The notes beneath the pieces are model-generated. The model had not been told where the DNA came from. It saw nothing but the letters and a program-made list of their open reading frames with translations, and made no database searches. 64,000 nucleotides of DNA, taken from positions 1 through 64,000 of the forward strand of contig NZ_JABMCJ010000092.1 of NCBI RefSeq assembly GCF_013359755.1, written 5' to 3'. The translations under genes were made by a program, and so were the position numbers. The DNA comes from Tardiphaga robiniae. Lineage in GTDB: Bacteria > Pseudomonadota > Alphaproteobacteria > Rhizobiales > Xanthobacteraceae. Below, piece by piece: positions 17,057-25,990 of the stretch. Each line of letters begins with the position of its first letter. The stretch's first letter is position 1.

Positions 17057-17761
17057 GTGAGACTCGCGTCGGTGCGCTGTCGATATTTTGTGCTGGCAGT
17101 GGCCGGCGCGATGCTTGTCGGCGCACCGGCGCGAGCTCAGGATGCCGCCACCCTTCGGAAAAACATGATCGGGCAGTGGGAGCTCTCCACCACCGAGCGC
17201 AGCAAGACCTGCGTGGTGACGCTGAAGAACGACACGTCGCCGCAGGGGCTGAAGCTCGAACTCGAACCGGATTGCGCGAAAGCATTGCCTTTCACCAAGG
17301 ATATCGCAGCCTGGAACATCAAGGGGCTCGATATCGTCCGGCTGCAGAATCCGACGGGCGAAGCGGTGATCGATTTCACCGAAGTCGAGAGCGGCATTTT
17401 TGAGGGCATTCGCACGGGTGAGGGCGTCTATATCCTGCAGAATCTGGCGGCGGCGCGGTCACTGACCAAATCGATGGATCAGATGATTGGCGACTGGTCG
17501 ATGGTGCGCGGCAGCGGCCGCGTGGTCTGCGGCCTGACGCTGACCAATACCGAGACGACCCAGGACAACTTCGCCGTGTTCCTGAAGCCGCGCTGCGAGG
17601 CCTTGGTCGCGAATTTCAATCCCAAGCAGTGGCGCCTCGAACGCGGCGAATTGCTGATGATGTCGGCATCGGGCGAGACGTGGCATTTCGAAGCCGACGA
17701 CAACGCGCAATGGCGCCGTGTGCCGGATAGTGCTGATCCGCTCATCCTGCTGCGACAGTAG
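17057..17761 (+). CDS. Secreted protein with two Inh/AprI protease-inhibitor-like domains
   Basis: 234 residues with a signal peptide ending near ARAQD (residue 28). The mature part contains two similar halves, about 32-125 and 138-234. Each starts with a short WELS or WSMV strand and has one Cys pair (Cys52/Cys73, and the pair in VVCGLTLTN and LKPRCEAL). This spacing matches the AprI/Inh metalloprotease-inhibitor fold, also found in Brucella Omp19. A tandem of two is less usual. The GTG start follows the dehydrogenase stop by two bases, so it is the last gene of the importer operon. Its target protease, if any, is unknown. Confidence 0.8.
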   Translation: MRLASVRCRYFVLAVAGAMLVGAPARAQDAATLRKNMIGQWELSTTERSKTCVVTLKNDTSPQGLKLELEPDCAKALPFTKDIAAWNIKGLDIVRLQNPTGEAVIDFTEVESGIFEGIRTGEGVYILQNLAAARSLTKSMDQMIGDWSMVRGSGRVVCGLTLTNTETTQDNFAVFLKPRCEALVANFNPKQWRLERGELLMMSASGETWHFEADDNAQWRRVPDSADPLILLRQ

Positions 17762-17781
17762 GTCGTCCGCACGCTTTCGTT

Positions 17782-17903
17782 TGTCGTCCCCGCGAAAGCG
17801 GGGACCCATAACCACGGCATGCGCAATTGTAACGGCGAGCCACGACGACAGCACTCCAAATGACCCGCGGCGTGTATGGGTCCCCGCTTTTGCGGGGACG
17901 ACG
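17782..17903. repeat. Paired palindrome repeat with 28-bp inverted ends (copy 2)
   Basis: The ends at 17782-17809 and 17876-17903 match each other with two differences and are nearly identical to the ends of the element at 4077-4195. The inner edges are swapped (ACCCATAACC on the left here, GGTTATGGGT on the right in copy 1), so the two copies lie in opposite orientation. The middle is 66 bases, only loosely similar to copy 1. It fills most of the gap between the Inh-domain gene and the Sel1 gene. Confidence 0.85.
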
Positions 17904-18027
17904 AGGAGAGGTCGTTGCCCGGATTGCGCCCTACGCATCAATCCGTCCGGTTCAAATCAGCTTCTTCGAACCTATTTCCGTTGTGAATGACCAAGATGAA
18001 ATGGTTCAAACCCGATTGGAGGGTGAG

Positions 18028-18723
18028 ATGAAATTTTTCGCCTTGGCTTTTTCGTGCCTGTTATTTTTCTCAATGCCTGCCAATGCAAATGACGCAGACA
18101 CCTTTAATGCAATGGTCGCATTGGCGAACAAGGGAGATGCAGAGGCGCAATATCATGTGGGCATGATGTACAATAATGGCATCGGCACACAACAGGATCG
18201 CAGGCAGGCCTTTGAGTGGTTTCAAAAATCAGCTGCGTCGAGCGACCCGTTGGGAGCCTACAAGCTTGGTTGTTACTATGACGGGCAAGGGGCAGGCATC
18301 GTGGAGTCTGACTCGGATCAAGCTTTAAAGTATAAGCTTGTTTCTGCCGAAGCCGGCTATGCGCTTGCCCAGCACGATGTCGCTAATCTGTATGACAGGC
18401 GAGGTAATTCAGAAGAAGCGCTCAAATGGTGGAAGAGGGCGGGCGATCAGGGATATCCCGGTGCCCTCTTTGGTTTGTCCCGTTTGTATTCTGCCGGAAA
18501 AGGAGCGCCAAAGGATCTGTCTTTGTCGTATGCGTATTTCAAACTCTCGAAGCTGGCGCCCGCGAAAAATGTGAATGAGATGGCTGCACTGTTGTCCGAA
18601 CAAGAACTCAAGAACGCAGAAAAACTGGTGTCCGAATGGAAGCCGCGGACAACTGCTTTAACACTCAAGGCAAAGAGTGGTATTCGAGCAGCAGAAGAAT
18701 ACGTCAAAACCATCAAAAACTAA
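18028..18723 (+). CDS. Secreted Sel1-repeat (TPR-like) protein
   Basis: 231 residues. A signal peptide (KFFALAFSCLLFFSMPANA) precedes at least three Sel1-type repeats. The clearest are DAEAQYHVGMMYNNGIG followed by RRQAFEWFQKSA, and ALFGLSRLYSAGKG followed by SYAYFKL. Such alpha-solenoids mediate protein contacts in the envelope. The ATG at 18028 has GGAGGGTGAG upstream. A longer frame to 17860 runs back into the repeat and is rejected. Codon use is noticeably less GC-biased than in neighbouring genes (many AAA, ATT, TTT codons), which hints at acquisition or relaxed selection. Function unknown. Confidence 0.85.
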   Translation: MKFFALAFSCLLFFSMPANANDADTFNAMVALANKGDAEAQYHVGMMYNNGIGTQQDRRQAFEWFQKSAASSDPLGAYKLGCYYDGQGAGIVESDSDQALKYKLVSAEAGYALAQHDVANLYDRRGNSEEALKWWKRAGDQGYPGALFGLSRLYSAGKGAPKDLSLSYAYFKLSKLAPAKNVNEMAALLSEQELKNAEKLVSEWKPRTTALTLKAKSGIRAAEEYVKTIKN

Positions 18724-18749
18724 GTGTTCTGATTGGCCTTAGATCAGCT

Positions 18750-19469
18750 TCAGATCAGCTTCAGCCCCTTCAAACTCGCATGCCCATGTTTGCCGACGAT
18801 GATGTGATCATGCACCGCGATGCCGAGCGGGGCGGCGACATCGATCACCGCCTTGGTCATCTGCACATCGGCCTGCGACGGTGTCGGGTCGCCGGAAGGA
18901 TGATTGTGCACCATGATGATGGCCGTCGCTGACAGTTCGAGCGCGCGCTTCACGACCTCACGCGGATAGACCGGTGTGTGATCGACGGTGCCGACCTGCT
19001 GGACCTCGTCCGAGATCAACTGGTTGCGCTTGTCCAGGAACAGAATACGGAACTGCTCCTTGTCGGCGAAGGCCATGGCCGTGCGGCAATAGTCGATCAC
19101 CGTGGCCCATGACGACAATGCGGTGCGCTGTTTCAATTGCCCCTTGGCGACGCGGCTGGTGGCAGCGGCGATCAGTTTGATCTCGGTGATGGCGGCTTCA
19201 CCGAGCCCGCCGATTTCGCGCAGCCGCGTGTCGGGGGCATGCACCGTCTCAGCGAAGGAGCCGAATTTCGTGATCAGCGATTTCGCCAGCGGCTTCACAT
19301 CCCTGCGCGGCAGCGCACGGAACAGCACCATTTCCAGCAATTCATAATCGCTCAGCGCATTGGCGCCGACGCTGCGAAAGCGCTCCCGCAGTCGCTCCCG
19401 ATGGCCATGATAATGCGGCACTTCGGCAAGACCCGTCGGGGTGGTTGGATCGCTGGGACTGACGGGCAT
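18750..19469 (-). CDS. radC: RadC family JAB-domain protein
   Basis: 239 residues. An N-terminal helix-hairpin-helix region ([18 protein letters not shown] near 82-99) is followed by the UPF0758 JAB/MPN fold with the metal motif [14 protein letters not shown] near 190. This family keeps the name RadC, but a direct role in DNA repair is doubtful and its activity is unknown. It follows map on the same strand, a recurring alphaproteobacterial arrangement. A short duplication (AGATCAGCTTC twice) lies at the stop codon. Confidence 0.93.
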   Translation of the reverse strand: MPVSPSDPTTPTGLAEVPHYHGHRERLRERFRSVGANALSDYELLEMVLFRALPRRDVKPLAKSLITKFGSFAETVHAPDTRLREIGGLGEAAITEIKLIAAATSRVAKGQLKQRTALSSWATVIDYCRTAMAFADKEQFRILFLDKRNQLISDEVQQVGTVDHTPVYPREVVKRALELSATAIIMVHNHPSGDPTPSQADVQMTKAVIDVAAPLGIAVHDHIIVGKHGHASLKGLKLI

Positions 19470-19566
19470 TTGGCGCCAACGCTCGCATGGACATTATCCG
19501 CGAGCATGCCGTGCCCGGCTGCATTTGCAACTAGAAAGTGTTCGATGTCGTGTGGCGATTTGAAGT

Positions 19567-20394
19567 TTAGGCGGCGGGCGTCGGCGGCTGTTCGTTATGC
19601 CGCTTGGACAGCGTGAAAATCTCGACGCCGGTCGCCGTCACGCCGACGGTGTGCTCGAACTGCGCCGACAGCGACCGGTCGCGGGTCACGGCGGTCCAGC
19701 CGTCGGACAGAACCTTCACATGTGGCTTGCCGAGATTGATCATCGGCTCGATGGTGAAGAACATGCCGGGGCGCAAGGTCACGCCTTCGCCGGGGCGGCC
19801 GACATGGATGATGTTCGGCTCGTCATGGAACATGCGGCCGAGGCCATGGCCGCAGAAGTCGCGCACCACACTCATCTGCTGCGGTTCGACGAAGCTCTGG
19901 ATCGCATGGCCGATGTCGCCGGTGGTATTGCCCGGCTTGACCACGGCGATGCCGCGCATCAGCGATTCATAGGTGACCTCGACCAGTCGCTCCGCCTTGC
20001 GGGCGAGTTCGCCGACGCCGTACATGCGGCTGGAATCGCCATACCAGCCCTCGACGATGAAGGTGACGTCGACATTGACAATGTCGCCTTCCTTCAGCGC
20101 GCGGTCGCCGGGCATGCCGTGGCAGACCACGTGATTGATCGACGTGCAGGTCGAATAGCGATAACCGCGATACATCAGCGTGGCCGGAAAGGCGCCATGG
20201 CTGAAGGCGAATTCGCGGACGAAGTCGTCGATCGCCGAGGTCAGCACGCCCGGCTTCACCAGATCGGTCAGCTCGTCGAGACACTGCGACACCAGCGCGC
20301 CGGCCTTGCGCATGCCAGCAAAAGCGGCGGGACCGTGCAGCTTGATCTGGCCGGTTTTTCGCTGGGAGGTTTCGGAGGCTTCGACGTAGCTCAT
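19567..20394 (-). CDS. map: Methionine aminopeptidase, type I
   Basis: 275 residues, slightly longer than the usual 250-265. It removes N-terminal Met from nascent proteins in the cytosol. Metal ligands and the catalytic His are visible: HVVCHGMPGD (His), VDVTFIVEGWYGDSSRMY (two Asp), GHGLGRMFHDEP (His), FFTIEPMIN (Glu) and FEHTVGVT (Glu). The first 15 residues are an extra N-terminal extension. The gene lies between radC and sfsA on the same strand. Confidence 0.96.
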   Translation of the reverse strand: MSYVEASETSQRKTGQIKLHGPAAFAGMRKAGALVSQCLDELTDLVKPGVLTSAIDDFVREFAFSHGAFPATLMYRGYRYSTCTSINHVVCHGMPGDRALKEGDIVNVDVTFIVEGWYGDSSRMYGVGELARKAERLVEVTYESLMRGIAVVKPGNTTGDIGHAIQSFVEPQQMSVVRDFCGHGLGRMFHDEPNIIHVGRPGEGVTLRPGMFFTIEPMINLGKPHVKVLSDGWTAVTRDRSLSAQFEHTVGVTATGVEIFTLSKRHNEQPPTPAA

Positions 20395-20525
20395 CAGGTG
20401 ATCTTGCCAGGCAGGATGCGACGGGAATGTGTGATTTGAGGCCCCAATTTAATGGCTGGGGCGGTCAGCGCAAGCCAAAGCAGCCTCTCCAGGACCTCAT
20501 CGCTCGGTCCCCAAGCCGGCCATAT

Positions 20526-21239
20526 TCATGGCTGAATCGGCACTCGGCCGGCCAGAATGATGCCGTCATGGTCGATCTGGCAGGTATAGGCGATGGCTTC
20601 GACGCCTGCGGTGCAGGCTTTGTCGAAGGCGCGGCCATAGGCCGGGTCGATATCCCGCGCCAGCGCAAAATGTGTAGACGAGCCGATCTGGACCACGAAC
20701 AACATCACGGCCCGGGCGCCTGCGGCGACCATGGCGGCCAGTTCGTCGAGATGGCGGGCGCCACGCGCGGTGACTGAATCCGGGAATTCCGCCAATCCCG
20801 GCTGGCGCATCATGTGGACGTTTTTGACCTCGACATAGCAGGGCGGCCGTGACGGGTGTTCCAGCAGGAAATCCACCCGCGATGCCGCACCATATTTCAC
20901 CTCGCGGCGGATGATGTCGTAGCCGGTAAGTTCGGGGATCGCATTGGCGGCCAGCGCCTCCGCGACAATGGCATTGGGATGCATCGTGTTGACGCCGACC
21001 AGCTCGGGGCCATTGCCGAAATCGGCTTCGATCAGCTCCCACGAAAAAGGCAGCTTGCGGGTCTTGCTCGGCGACTTCGACAGCCAGACCCGCGCGCCCG
21101 GCGCCTGCAGGCCGATCATCGCGCCGGGATTGGCGACATGGGCGGTGATCACGCTGCCATCGGCGAGCTCGACATCGGCAAGGAAGCGCTTGTAGCGCCG
21201 CAGCAGCGTCGCCGGAACCAGATCGGCCTGTAGCTTCAT
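20526..21239 (-). CDS. sfsA: SfsA-family DNA/RNA nuclease-like protein
   Basis: 237 residues. SfsA was named for sugar fermentation stimulation, and it has a C-terminal nuclease-like fold and an N-terminal OB fold. Signatures include [14 protein letters not shown] near 15, [11 protein letters not shown] near 34, [14 protein letters not shown] and [12 protein letters not shown] frame extending to 21362 runs antisense over the neighbour, so I chose the ATG at 21239 because the protein then begins at the normal SfsA N-terminus. Five bases separate it from the MscS gene upstream, so they may share a transcript. Confidence 0.93.
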   Translation of the reverse strand: MKLQADLVPATLLRRYKRFLADVELADGSVITAHVANPGAMIGLQAPGARVWLSKSPSKTRKLPFSWELIEADFGNGPELVGVNTMHPNAIVAEALAANAIPELTGYDIIRREVKYGAASRVDFLLEHPSRPPCYVEVKNVHMMRQPGLAEFPDSVTARGARHLDELAAMVAAGARAVMLFVVQIGSSTHFALARDIDPAYGRAFDKACTAGVEAIAYTCQIDHDGIILAGRVPIQP

Positions 21240-21244
21240 CGGAA

Positions 21245-22567
21245 CTATTCCGGACCGGAGGCGACTTCGACGATGGTTTCGACCGGCAGAGCCCCACCAC
21301 GGATTTTCAGCTCGCGGACCGGATAGGGCACGCGGATGCCCTCGCGCTTGAAGGCATCCCACAGTCCCAGCATCACCTCGCTCTTCACGGCATCCATGCC
21401 ATCGGGCGAGTCGATCCAGAAGGTCAGTGAGAATTTCATGCCGGCTTCGGCGAATTCAGTGAGGATGCAGTTCGGCGTCTTGGCCGTATTGGCCCGTGGG
21501 GATGCCGTGGCGACGTCGATAGCCAGCTTGCAGACGACGCGCGGATCCGCATCGTAATTGGCGCTGAAATTGACCTTCACCAGCGTGTCCTTGTCCGTAT
21601 AGGTCCAGTTCACCACCTTCTGGGTAATGAGGTCCTCGTTGGGGATCAGGAACTCGCGGCCGTCGCCCGCGGCGACCGAGATGTAGCGCGTATTCATCGC
21701 ACTGATGCGGCCGGAGCTGTCGCCGATGGTGACGAGGTCGCCGGGCTTCACCGATTTGTCCGCCAGCAGGATCACGCCGCTGATGAAATTGGCCACGATT
21801 TTCTGCAGGCCGAAACCGATACCGACACCGACTGCACCGGAGAACACGGCGAGCGCCGAGAGGTTGATGCCGACCGCACCCATGACGAGAGCGACGGCGA
21901 ACACCATCAAGAGCAGGCGCACTAGCTTGATCAGCAGGACCTGGATCGAGGGCGTGAGGTCATGGGATTGCCTGATGCGTCCTTCGAGAAAATTGCTGGC
22001 GATGTTCGAGAGCCATAGCGCTACCGCGAGCAAGACGCCGAGCTTGATCAAGAGTAGCGGGGTCAACCGGAGGCCGCCGAGGTCGATCCCGTTCGCATCC
22101 AGCATGGTGATGGTCGGCTGCAACTGGCCGACAATGCTGAGGGCCGCCACGAACCAGGCCGAGATCGACACCAGCCGGACTAGGAATTCGTTACGGATCA
22201 CGCTGGTGACAAGCCGGATCACTAGCCACGCGAGTGCAAGCTTCGCGGCCACTGACAGCAAATAGCTGCGGCTGGGCCATGTCACGCTCAGCATGATCAC
22301 GCGGTCGAGGGTCATCAGGATCGCAAAGGCCGCAGTGGCCGCGCTGCCGACGAGAATGCGCATGAACATGCGCAGCGGCGCCGGCCAGCCCATCGCCAGC
22401 GAGGTCATATCGACCCGCGAGCGGATTGCGGCCCCGATGGCGAAGGCAATGCCGCCGCCGGCCATCATAAGTCCGAGCTGCAAATAGAACCACGGCGAGG
22501 TTACCTCGGCGCCGAACGATCGTGCGGTTGCCAGCACGAATTCGTGGGTGTCGGTCAGGTCAAGCAT
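21245..22567 (-). CDS. Small-conductance mechanosensitive channel, MscS family
   Basis: 440 residues, larger than E. coli MscS (286) because several extra helices precede the pore. Membrane helices cover roughly residues 25-260. The pore-lining TM3 equivalent and its exit are in [19 protein letters not shown] and [21 protein letters not shown], typical of the family. The C-terminal beta domain follows ([24 protein letters not shown]). It should release solutes during osmotic downshock. It is adjacent to sfsA on the same strand, and divergent from the CPA1 antiporter, another ion-homeostasis gene. Confidence 0.93.
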   Translation of the reverse strand: MLDLTDTHEFVLATARSFGAEVTSPWFYLQLGLMMAGGGIAFAIGAAIRSRVDMTSLAMGWPAPLRMFMRILVGSAATAAFAILMTLDRVIMLSVTWPSRSYLLSVAAKLALAWLVIRLVTSVIRNEFLVRLVSISAWFVAALSIVGQLQPTITMLDANGIDLGGLRLTPLLLIKLGVLLAVALWLSNIASNFLEGRIRQSHDLTPSIQVLLIKLVRLLLMVFAVALVMGAVGINLSALAVFSGAVGVGIGFGLQKIVANFISGVILLADKSVKPGDLVTIGDSSGRISAMNTRYISVAAGDGREFLIPNEDLITQKVVNWTYTDKDTLVKVNFSANYDADPRVVCKLAIDVATASPRANTAKTPNCILTEFAEAGMKFSLTFWIDSPDGMDAVKSEVMLGLWDAFKREGIRVPYPVRELKIRGGALPVETIVEVASGPE

Positions 22568-22712
22568 CGCGCAGCTCTCGTTGTCGTGAATGTATCGTGT
22601 GGTGTGGAATCATCGCTGGACGGCGCATTTGATTCGGATGGGCAGAGATTCACACAAGCACCACGTCGACGCCATCGAGCGGAGCTTCTGCCTTGGGCAA
22701 TTCCCGAGAAAT

Positions 22713-22730
22713 ATACCTGCAAATAGGTAT
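22713..22730. promoter_or_regulatory. Candidate operator: ATACCT-N6-AGGTAT dyad
   Basis: A perfect 6-bp inverted repeat with a 6-base spacer lies 76 bases before the CPA1 antiporter start, in the 239-base divergent gap with the MscS gene. I know no regulator with this consensus, so it may be chance. Confidence 0.3.
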
Positions 22731-22806
22731 CACGCAGAAAACGTTTGGCGTCTCGGGATGACGACGATAAGCATGGATTTACAAGTATTTCCGGCCTCGG
22801 AGCCTC

Positions 22807-24603
22807 ATGGCGTCACTTGATTCCGTCAGCATTGCCATCCTTCTCGGCGCAGTTCTGGTTATGGCCGGCATCCTGTCCAGCCTGCTTGCGCTTCGCTTCG
22901 GCGCGCCATTGCTGCTGTTCTTCCTGTTTATCGGCATGGTGGCCGGCGAAGCGGGCCCCGGCGGACTGCGGTTTGACGACGTCCATACAACCTATGTGGT
23001 GGGCTCGGTTGCACTCGCGCTGATCCTGTTCGACGGTGGGTTGAAGACACGATTTCAGGCCATTCGCGCGGTGCTGGCCCCGTCGATGGTGCTGGCCACG
23101 ATTGGCGTGTTGTTGACGGCGTTGATCACGGCGCCAGTCGCCAAATATGCCCTCGACCTGAACTGGACCCAGGCGCTGCTGACCGGCGCGGTGGTGGCTT
23201 CCACCGACGCCGCGGCTGTCTTTCTGCTGGTCCACGCGCAAGGCCTGCGCCTCAGACCGAGGGTTGGCGCGACACTCGAAGTTGAGTCCGGAACGAACGA
23301 TCCGTTCGCCGTCTTTCTGACCCTGACGCTGGTCAAGCTTCTGTCGCTGGGCGACGCCTCTGCCGGTCACGTGGCAATGGAATTTGTTCAGGAAGCCGTG
23401 CTGGGCACCCTGATCGGCGTCGTCGGTGGCCGGTTGGTTGTCCTGGCCATGAATCGCGTGGCGTTGCCGCAGGGGCTGCATGCGCCCTTCGTCTGCACCG
23501 CGGCTCTGGTGATCTTCGGGCTGGCTCAGATCGCTCACGCCTCAGGCTTTCTGGCGGTCTATCTTGCCGGCATCATCATCGGCAATCGTCCGACGCGGGC
23601 GCATAATTCCGTGGTGACGTTCCTCGACGCTGCGACGTGGCTGGCGCAGATCGTGATGTTCGTCATGCTCGGTCTTCTGGTGTCGCCGGAGCGGCTGGTG
23701 GGCAGCATCATTCCGGCGGTCGGCGTTGCCCTGGTTCTGATGTTCGTGGCGCGCCCGGTCGCGGTCTTCCTGTGTTTGCAGCCTTTCCGCTTCAACTGGC
23801 GTGAAAAGATGTTCGTTTCGTGGGTCGGCCTGCGCGGTGCCGTCGCAATCTTCCTTGCCTCGATCCCGATGCTGGTTGGTCTGCCCAAGGCGTCGCTGTA
23901 TTTCGACGTCGCTTTCGTGGTCGTGATCATCTCGCTGTTGTTTCAGGGATGGACGCTGGCTTTTGCCGCCCGGAAGCTGCATGTCGCTCTGCCGCGCACC
24001 GACAGGGGGCCGCGCCGTATCGAACTCGATTTGCCAGGTCAGCTCGAACAGCAACTGGTCGGCTATGCCGTGCGCCCGAAGAGCCTCTACCTGAAGCGCA
24101 ATCTCATTCCGTCGTGGTCGAAGCCGACGCTGGTCATTCGCGATGAGCGCATCCTGACGCCGGCGGAGGCCGAGCCTGTTACGGCCGGCGATTACATCTA
24201 TCTGCTGGCGCCGCCGGAAAAGGCCGAGGCGCTGGATCGCTTCTTTGTCGACATGCCGCCGAGCACGGCGCCGGACCCGCATCTGCTTGGTGATTTCATG
24301 GTGTCTGGCGAAATCACTCTCGGCGATCTTGCGGCGATCTACGGCATCGCCGTCGATCCAGCCCAGGCATCGCTGACGCTGGCGGATTATTTCGATATCC
24401 ATCTCGATCATGCGCCGACCGTTGGCGCCGCCTTGCCGATCGACAGCATCGACCTTGTCGCGCGCAGTCTTGGTGGCGGACGCGTCAATGTGGTTGGCCT
24501 GCGTCTGCCCGAAGATGAAGACCCCGCGCCGCCAAAGCTGACACGCAGGCAAGCCCTCAAGGCGAAACTGAAGCGAGGCTGGACCACGCTGTCCGGCGCC
24601 TGA
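22807..24603 (+). CDS. Potassium/proton antiporter, CPA1 family (NhaP2/CvrA-like)
   Basis: 598 residues. About twelve helices in the first 390 residues form a Na+(K+)/H+ exchanger core with VVASTDAAAVFLLVHAQGL and the ion-site motif ESGTNDPFAVF. The cytoplasmic C-terminus holds an RCK-C/TrkA-C-like domain (about 400-480: LPGQLEQQLVGYAVRPKSLY, YIYLLAPPEKAEALDRFF) and then a CorC/HlyC-type domain with LGDFMVSGEITLGDLAAIYG. This order matches the NhaP2/CvrA antiporters that handle K+ efflux and osmotic adaptation. A possible operator dyad lies upstream at 22713. Confidence 0.92.
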   Translation: MASLDSVSIAILLGAVLVMAGILSSLLALRFGAPLLLFFLFIGMVAGEAGPGGLRFDDVHTTYVVGSVALALILFDGGLKTRFQAIRAVLAPSMVLATIGVLLTALITAPVAKYALDLNWTQALLTGAVVASTDAAAVFLLVHAQGLRLRPRVGATLEVESGTNDPFAVFLTLTLVKLLSLGDASAGHVAMEFVQEAVLGTLIGVVGGRLVVLAMNRVALPQGLHAPFVCTAALVIFGLAQIAHASGFLAVYLAGIIIGNRPTRAHNSVVTFLDAATWLAQIVMFVMLGLLVSPERLVGSIIPAVGVALVLMFVARPVAVFLCLQPFRFNWREKMFVSWVGLRGAVAIFLASIPMLVGLPKASLYFDVAFVVVIISLLFQGWTLAFAARKLHVALPRTDRGPRRIELDLPGQLEQQLVGYAVRPKSLYLKRNLIPSWSKPTLVIRDERILTPAEAEPVTAGDYIYLLAPPEKAEALDRFFVDMPPSTAPDPHLLGDFMVSGEITLGDLAAIYGIAVDPAQASLTLADYFDIHLDHAPTVGAALPIDSIDLVARSLGGGRVNVVGLRLPEDEDPAPPKLTRRQALKAKLKRGWTTLSGA

Positions 24604-24608
24604 TTGGC

Positions 24609-25289
24609 TCAGGCTGCCGGGATGATACGCGGCAGGATCTCGGTGCCACCGAAGGCCGCGACACGGCCGCGCTTCAGCATCACTACCTGCGTCGCCAGTT
24701 GCCGCATTTCGTCGGCATCGTGACTGACGAAGACCATCGGCACATCGCCTGCATCGCGCAGCCGCTTGAGGTAGGGAAGGATCTCCGCCTTCCGCTCCTC
24801 GTCGAGCGCCCCCATCGGTTCGTCGAGCAGTAGCAGCCTCGGTTGAGATAGCAGCGCACGTCCCAGCGCCACGCGTTGACGTTCACCGCCCGAGAGGCCG
24901 CCGGGACGACGATCGAGCAGATGTCCGATATCAAGCATCTCTGTAATGCGCGTTTCCTCAGCAGAATCGCGTGTCAGGCGGTTCATCCGGCGTCCGTAGT
25001 CGAGGTTCTGCGCGACGCTCAGATGCGGGAACAGTCGCGCATCCTGAAACACATAGCCGATTCGGCGCCGATGCGGCGGAACGTGGACGCGCGCGCTGCC
25101 GTCATAGAGCACGTCGCCATCCACGGCGATGATGCCGCGATCCGGCTGCACGAGGCCGGCGATCATGCTGACCAGCGAGGTCTTGCCCGCACCTGAGGAG
25201 CCGAACAGGCCCGTCACGCGGCCTTCGCTGGTGAAGGCGACGTCGACTGAAAATTCGCCAAGTTGTTTGAACACACCAACGCGCAGCAC
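24609..25289 (-). CDS. modC: Molybdate ABC transporter ATP-binding protein, short form
   Basis: About 226 residues. Walker A GSSGAGKTS is near residue 31, the Q-loop lies in GYVFQDARLFPHLSV, the signature is LSGGERQRVALGRALL and Walker B is LLLLDEPMGALDEERK. E. coli ModC is about 352 residues because of two C-terminal molybdate-binding (TOBE/Mop) domains; this one ends soon after the ATPase. A separate Mop protein is encoded at 27470 in the same unit. The GTG at 25289 follows the modB stop by two bases and gives a normal ModC N-terminus; an ATG at 25334 overlapping modB is the alternative. Confidence 0.92.
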   Translation of the reverse strand: MLRVGVFKQLGEFSVDVAFTSEGRVTGLFGSSGAGKTSLVSMIAGLVQPDRGIIAVDGDVLYDGSARVHVPPHRRRIGYVFQDARLFPHLSVAQNLDYGRRMNRLTRDSAEETRITEMLDIGHLLDRRPGGLSGGERQRVALGRALLSQPRLLLLDEPMGALDEERKAEILPYLKRLRDAGDVPMVFVSHDADEMRQLATQVVMLKRGRVAAFGGTEILPRIIPAA

Positions 25290-25291
25290 GA

Positions 25292-25987
25292 TCAGTTTCC
25301 GTGCAGCCGTTGCGTCGCGCGGCGCGCGAACCATTCCGAAGCGATAAGCGCCAGCACGGCGATGCCGATGGAGATCATCACCAGACGTGAGGCTGCCGCG
25401 TCACCGTCGGGCGTCTGGATCAACGAGTAGATCGCGGAGGAAATCGTCTGGGTCTCGCCGGGAATGTTTGAGACGAAAGTAATGGTGGCGCCGAATTCGC
25501 CGATGGCCTTGGCAAAGCCGAGGACCATGCCGGCCAGGACGCCGGGCAGCGCCAGCGGCAAGGTCACGGTCGCAAACACCTTCCAGGGCGATGCGCCGAG
25601 CGTGCTCGACGCCTGTTCGAGCCGCCGGTCAACCGCTTCAATCGAGAGCCGGATCGGCCGCACAAGCAGAGGGAACGACATCACGCCGCATGCAAGCGCG
25701 GCACCCGTCCAGCGAAAGGCGAAGACGATGCCGAGATGTTCGGCGAGCCAGGCGCCGAGAATGCCGCGCTTGCCGAGCAGCAACAGCAGCAGATAGCCGG
25801 TGACGACGGGCGGGAGCACCAGCGGCAGATAGATGATGGCGTCGATGATCGGCTTGCCCCAGAAGTCACGCCGAGCGAGTAGCCAGGCGACGCCGATTCC
25901 AATCGGCGTTGAGATCAGTGTCGCGATCACGGCGACCCTGACTGAAAGCAGGATCGCCGTCCATTCTTCAGGAGAGATGTCGGACAC
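25292..25987 (-). CDS. modB: Molybdate ABC transporter permease
   Basis: 231 residues with five membrane helices, for example VAVIATLISTPIGIGVAWLLARR and IDAIIYLPLVLPPVVTGYLLLLLLG. The coupling-loop motif is LGASPWKVFATVTLPLALPGVLAG. SFPLLVRPIRLSIEAVDRRLE matches ModB. It sits between modA and modC on one strand with gaps of only a few bases, and completes the high-affinity molybdate importer in the inner membrane. Confidence 0.96.
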   Translation of the reverse strand: MSDISPEEWTAILLSVRVAVIATLISTPIGIGVAWLLARRDFWGKPIIDAIIYLPLVLPPVVTGYLLLLLLGKRGILGAWLAEHLGIVFAFRWTGAALACGVMSFPLLVRPIRLSIEAVDRRLEQASSTLGASPWKVFATVTLPLALPGVLAGMVLGFAKAIGEFGATITFVSNIPGETQTISSAIYSLIQTPDGDAAASRLVMISIGIAVLALIASEWFARRATQRLHGN

Positions 25988-25990
25988 GTG

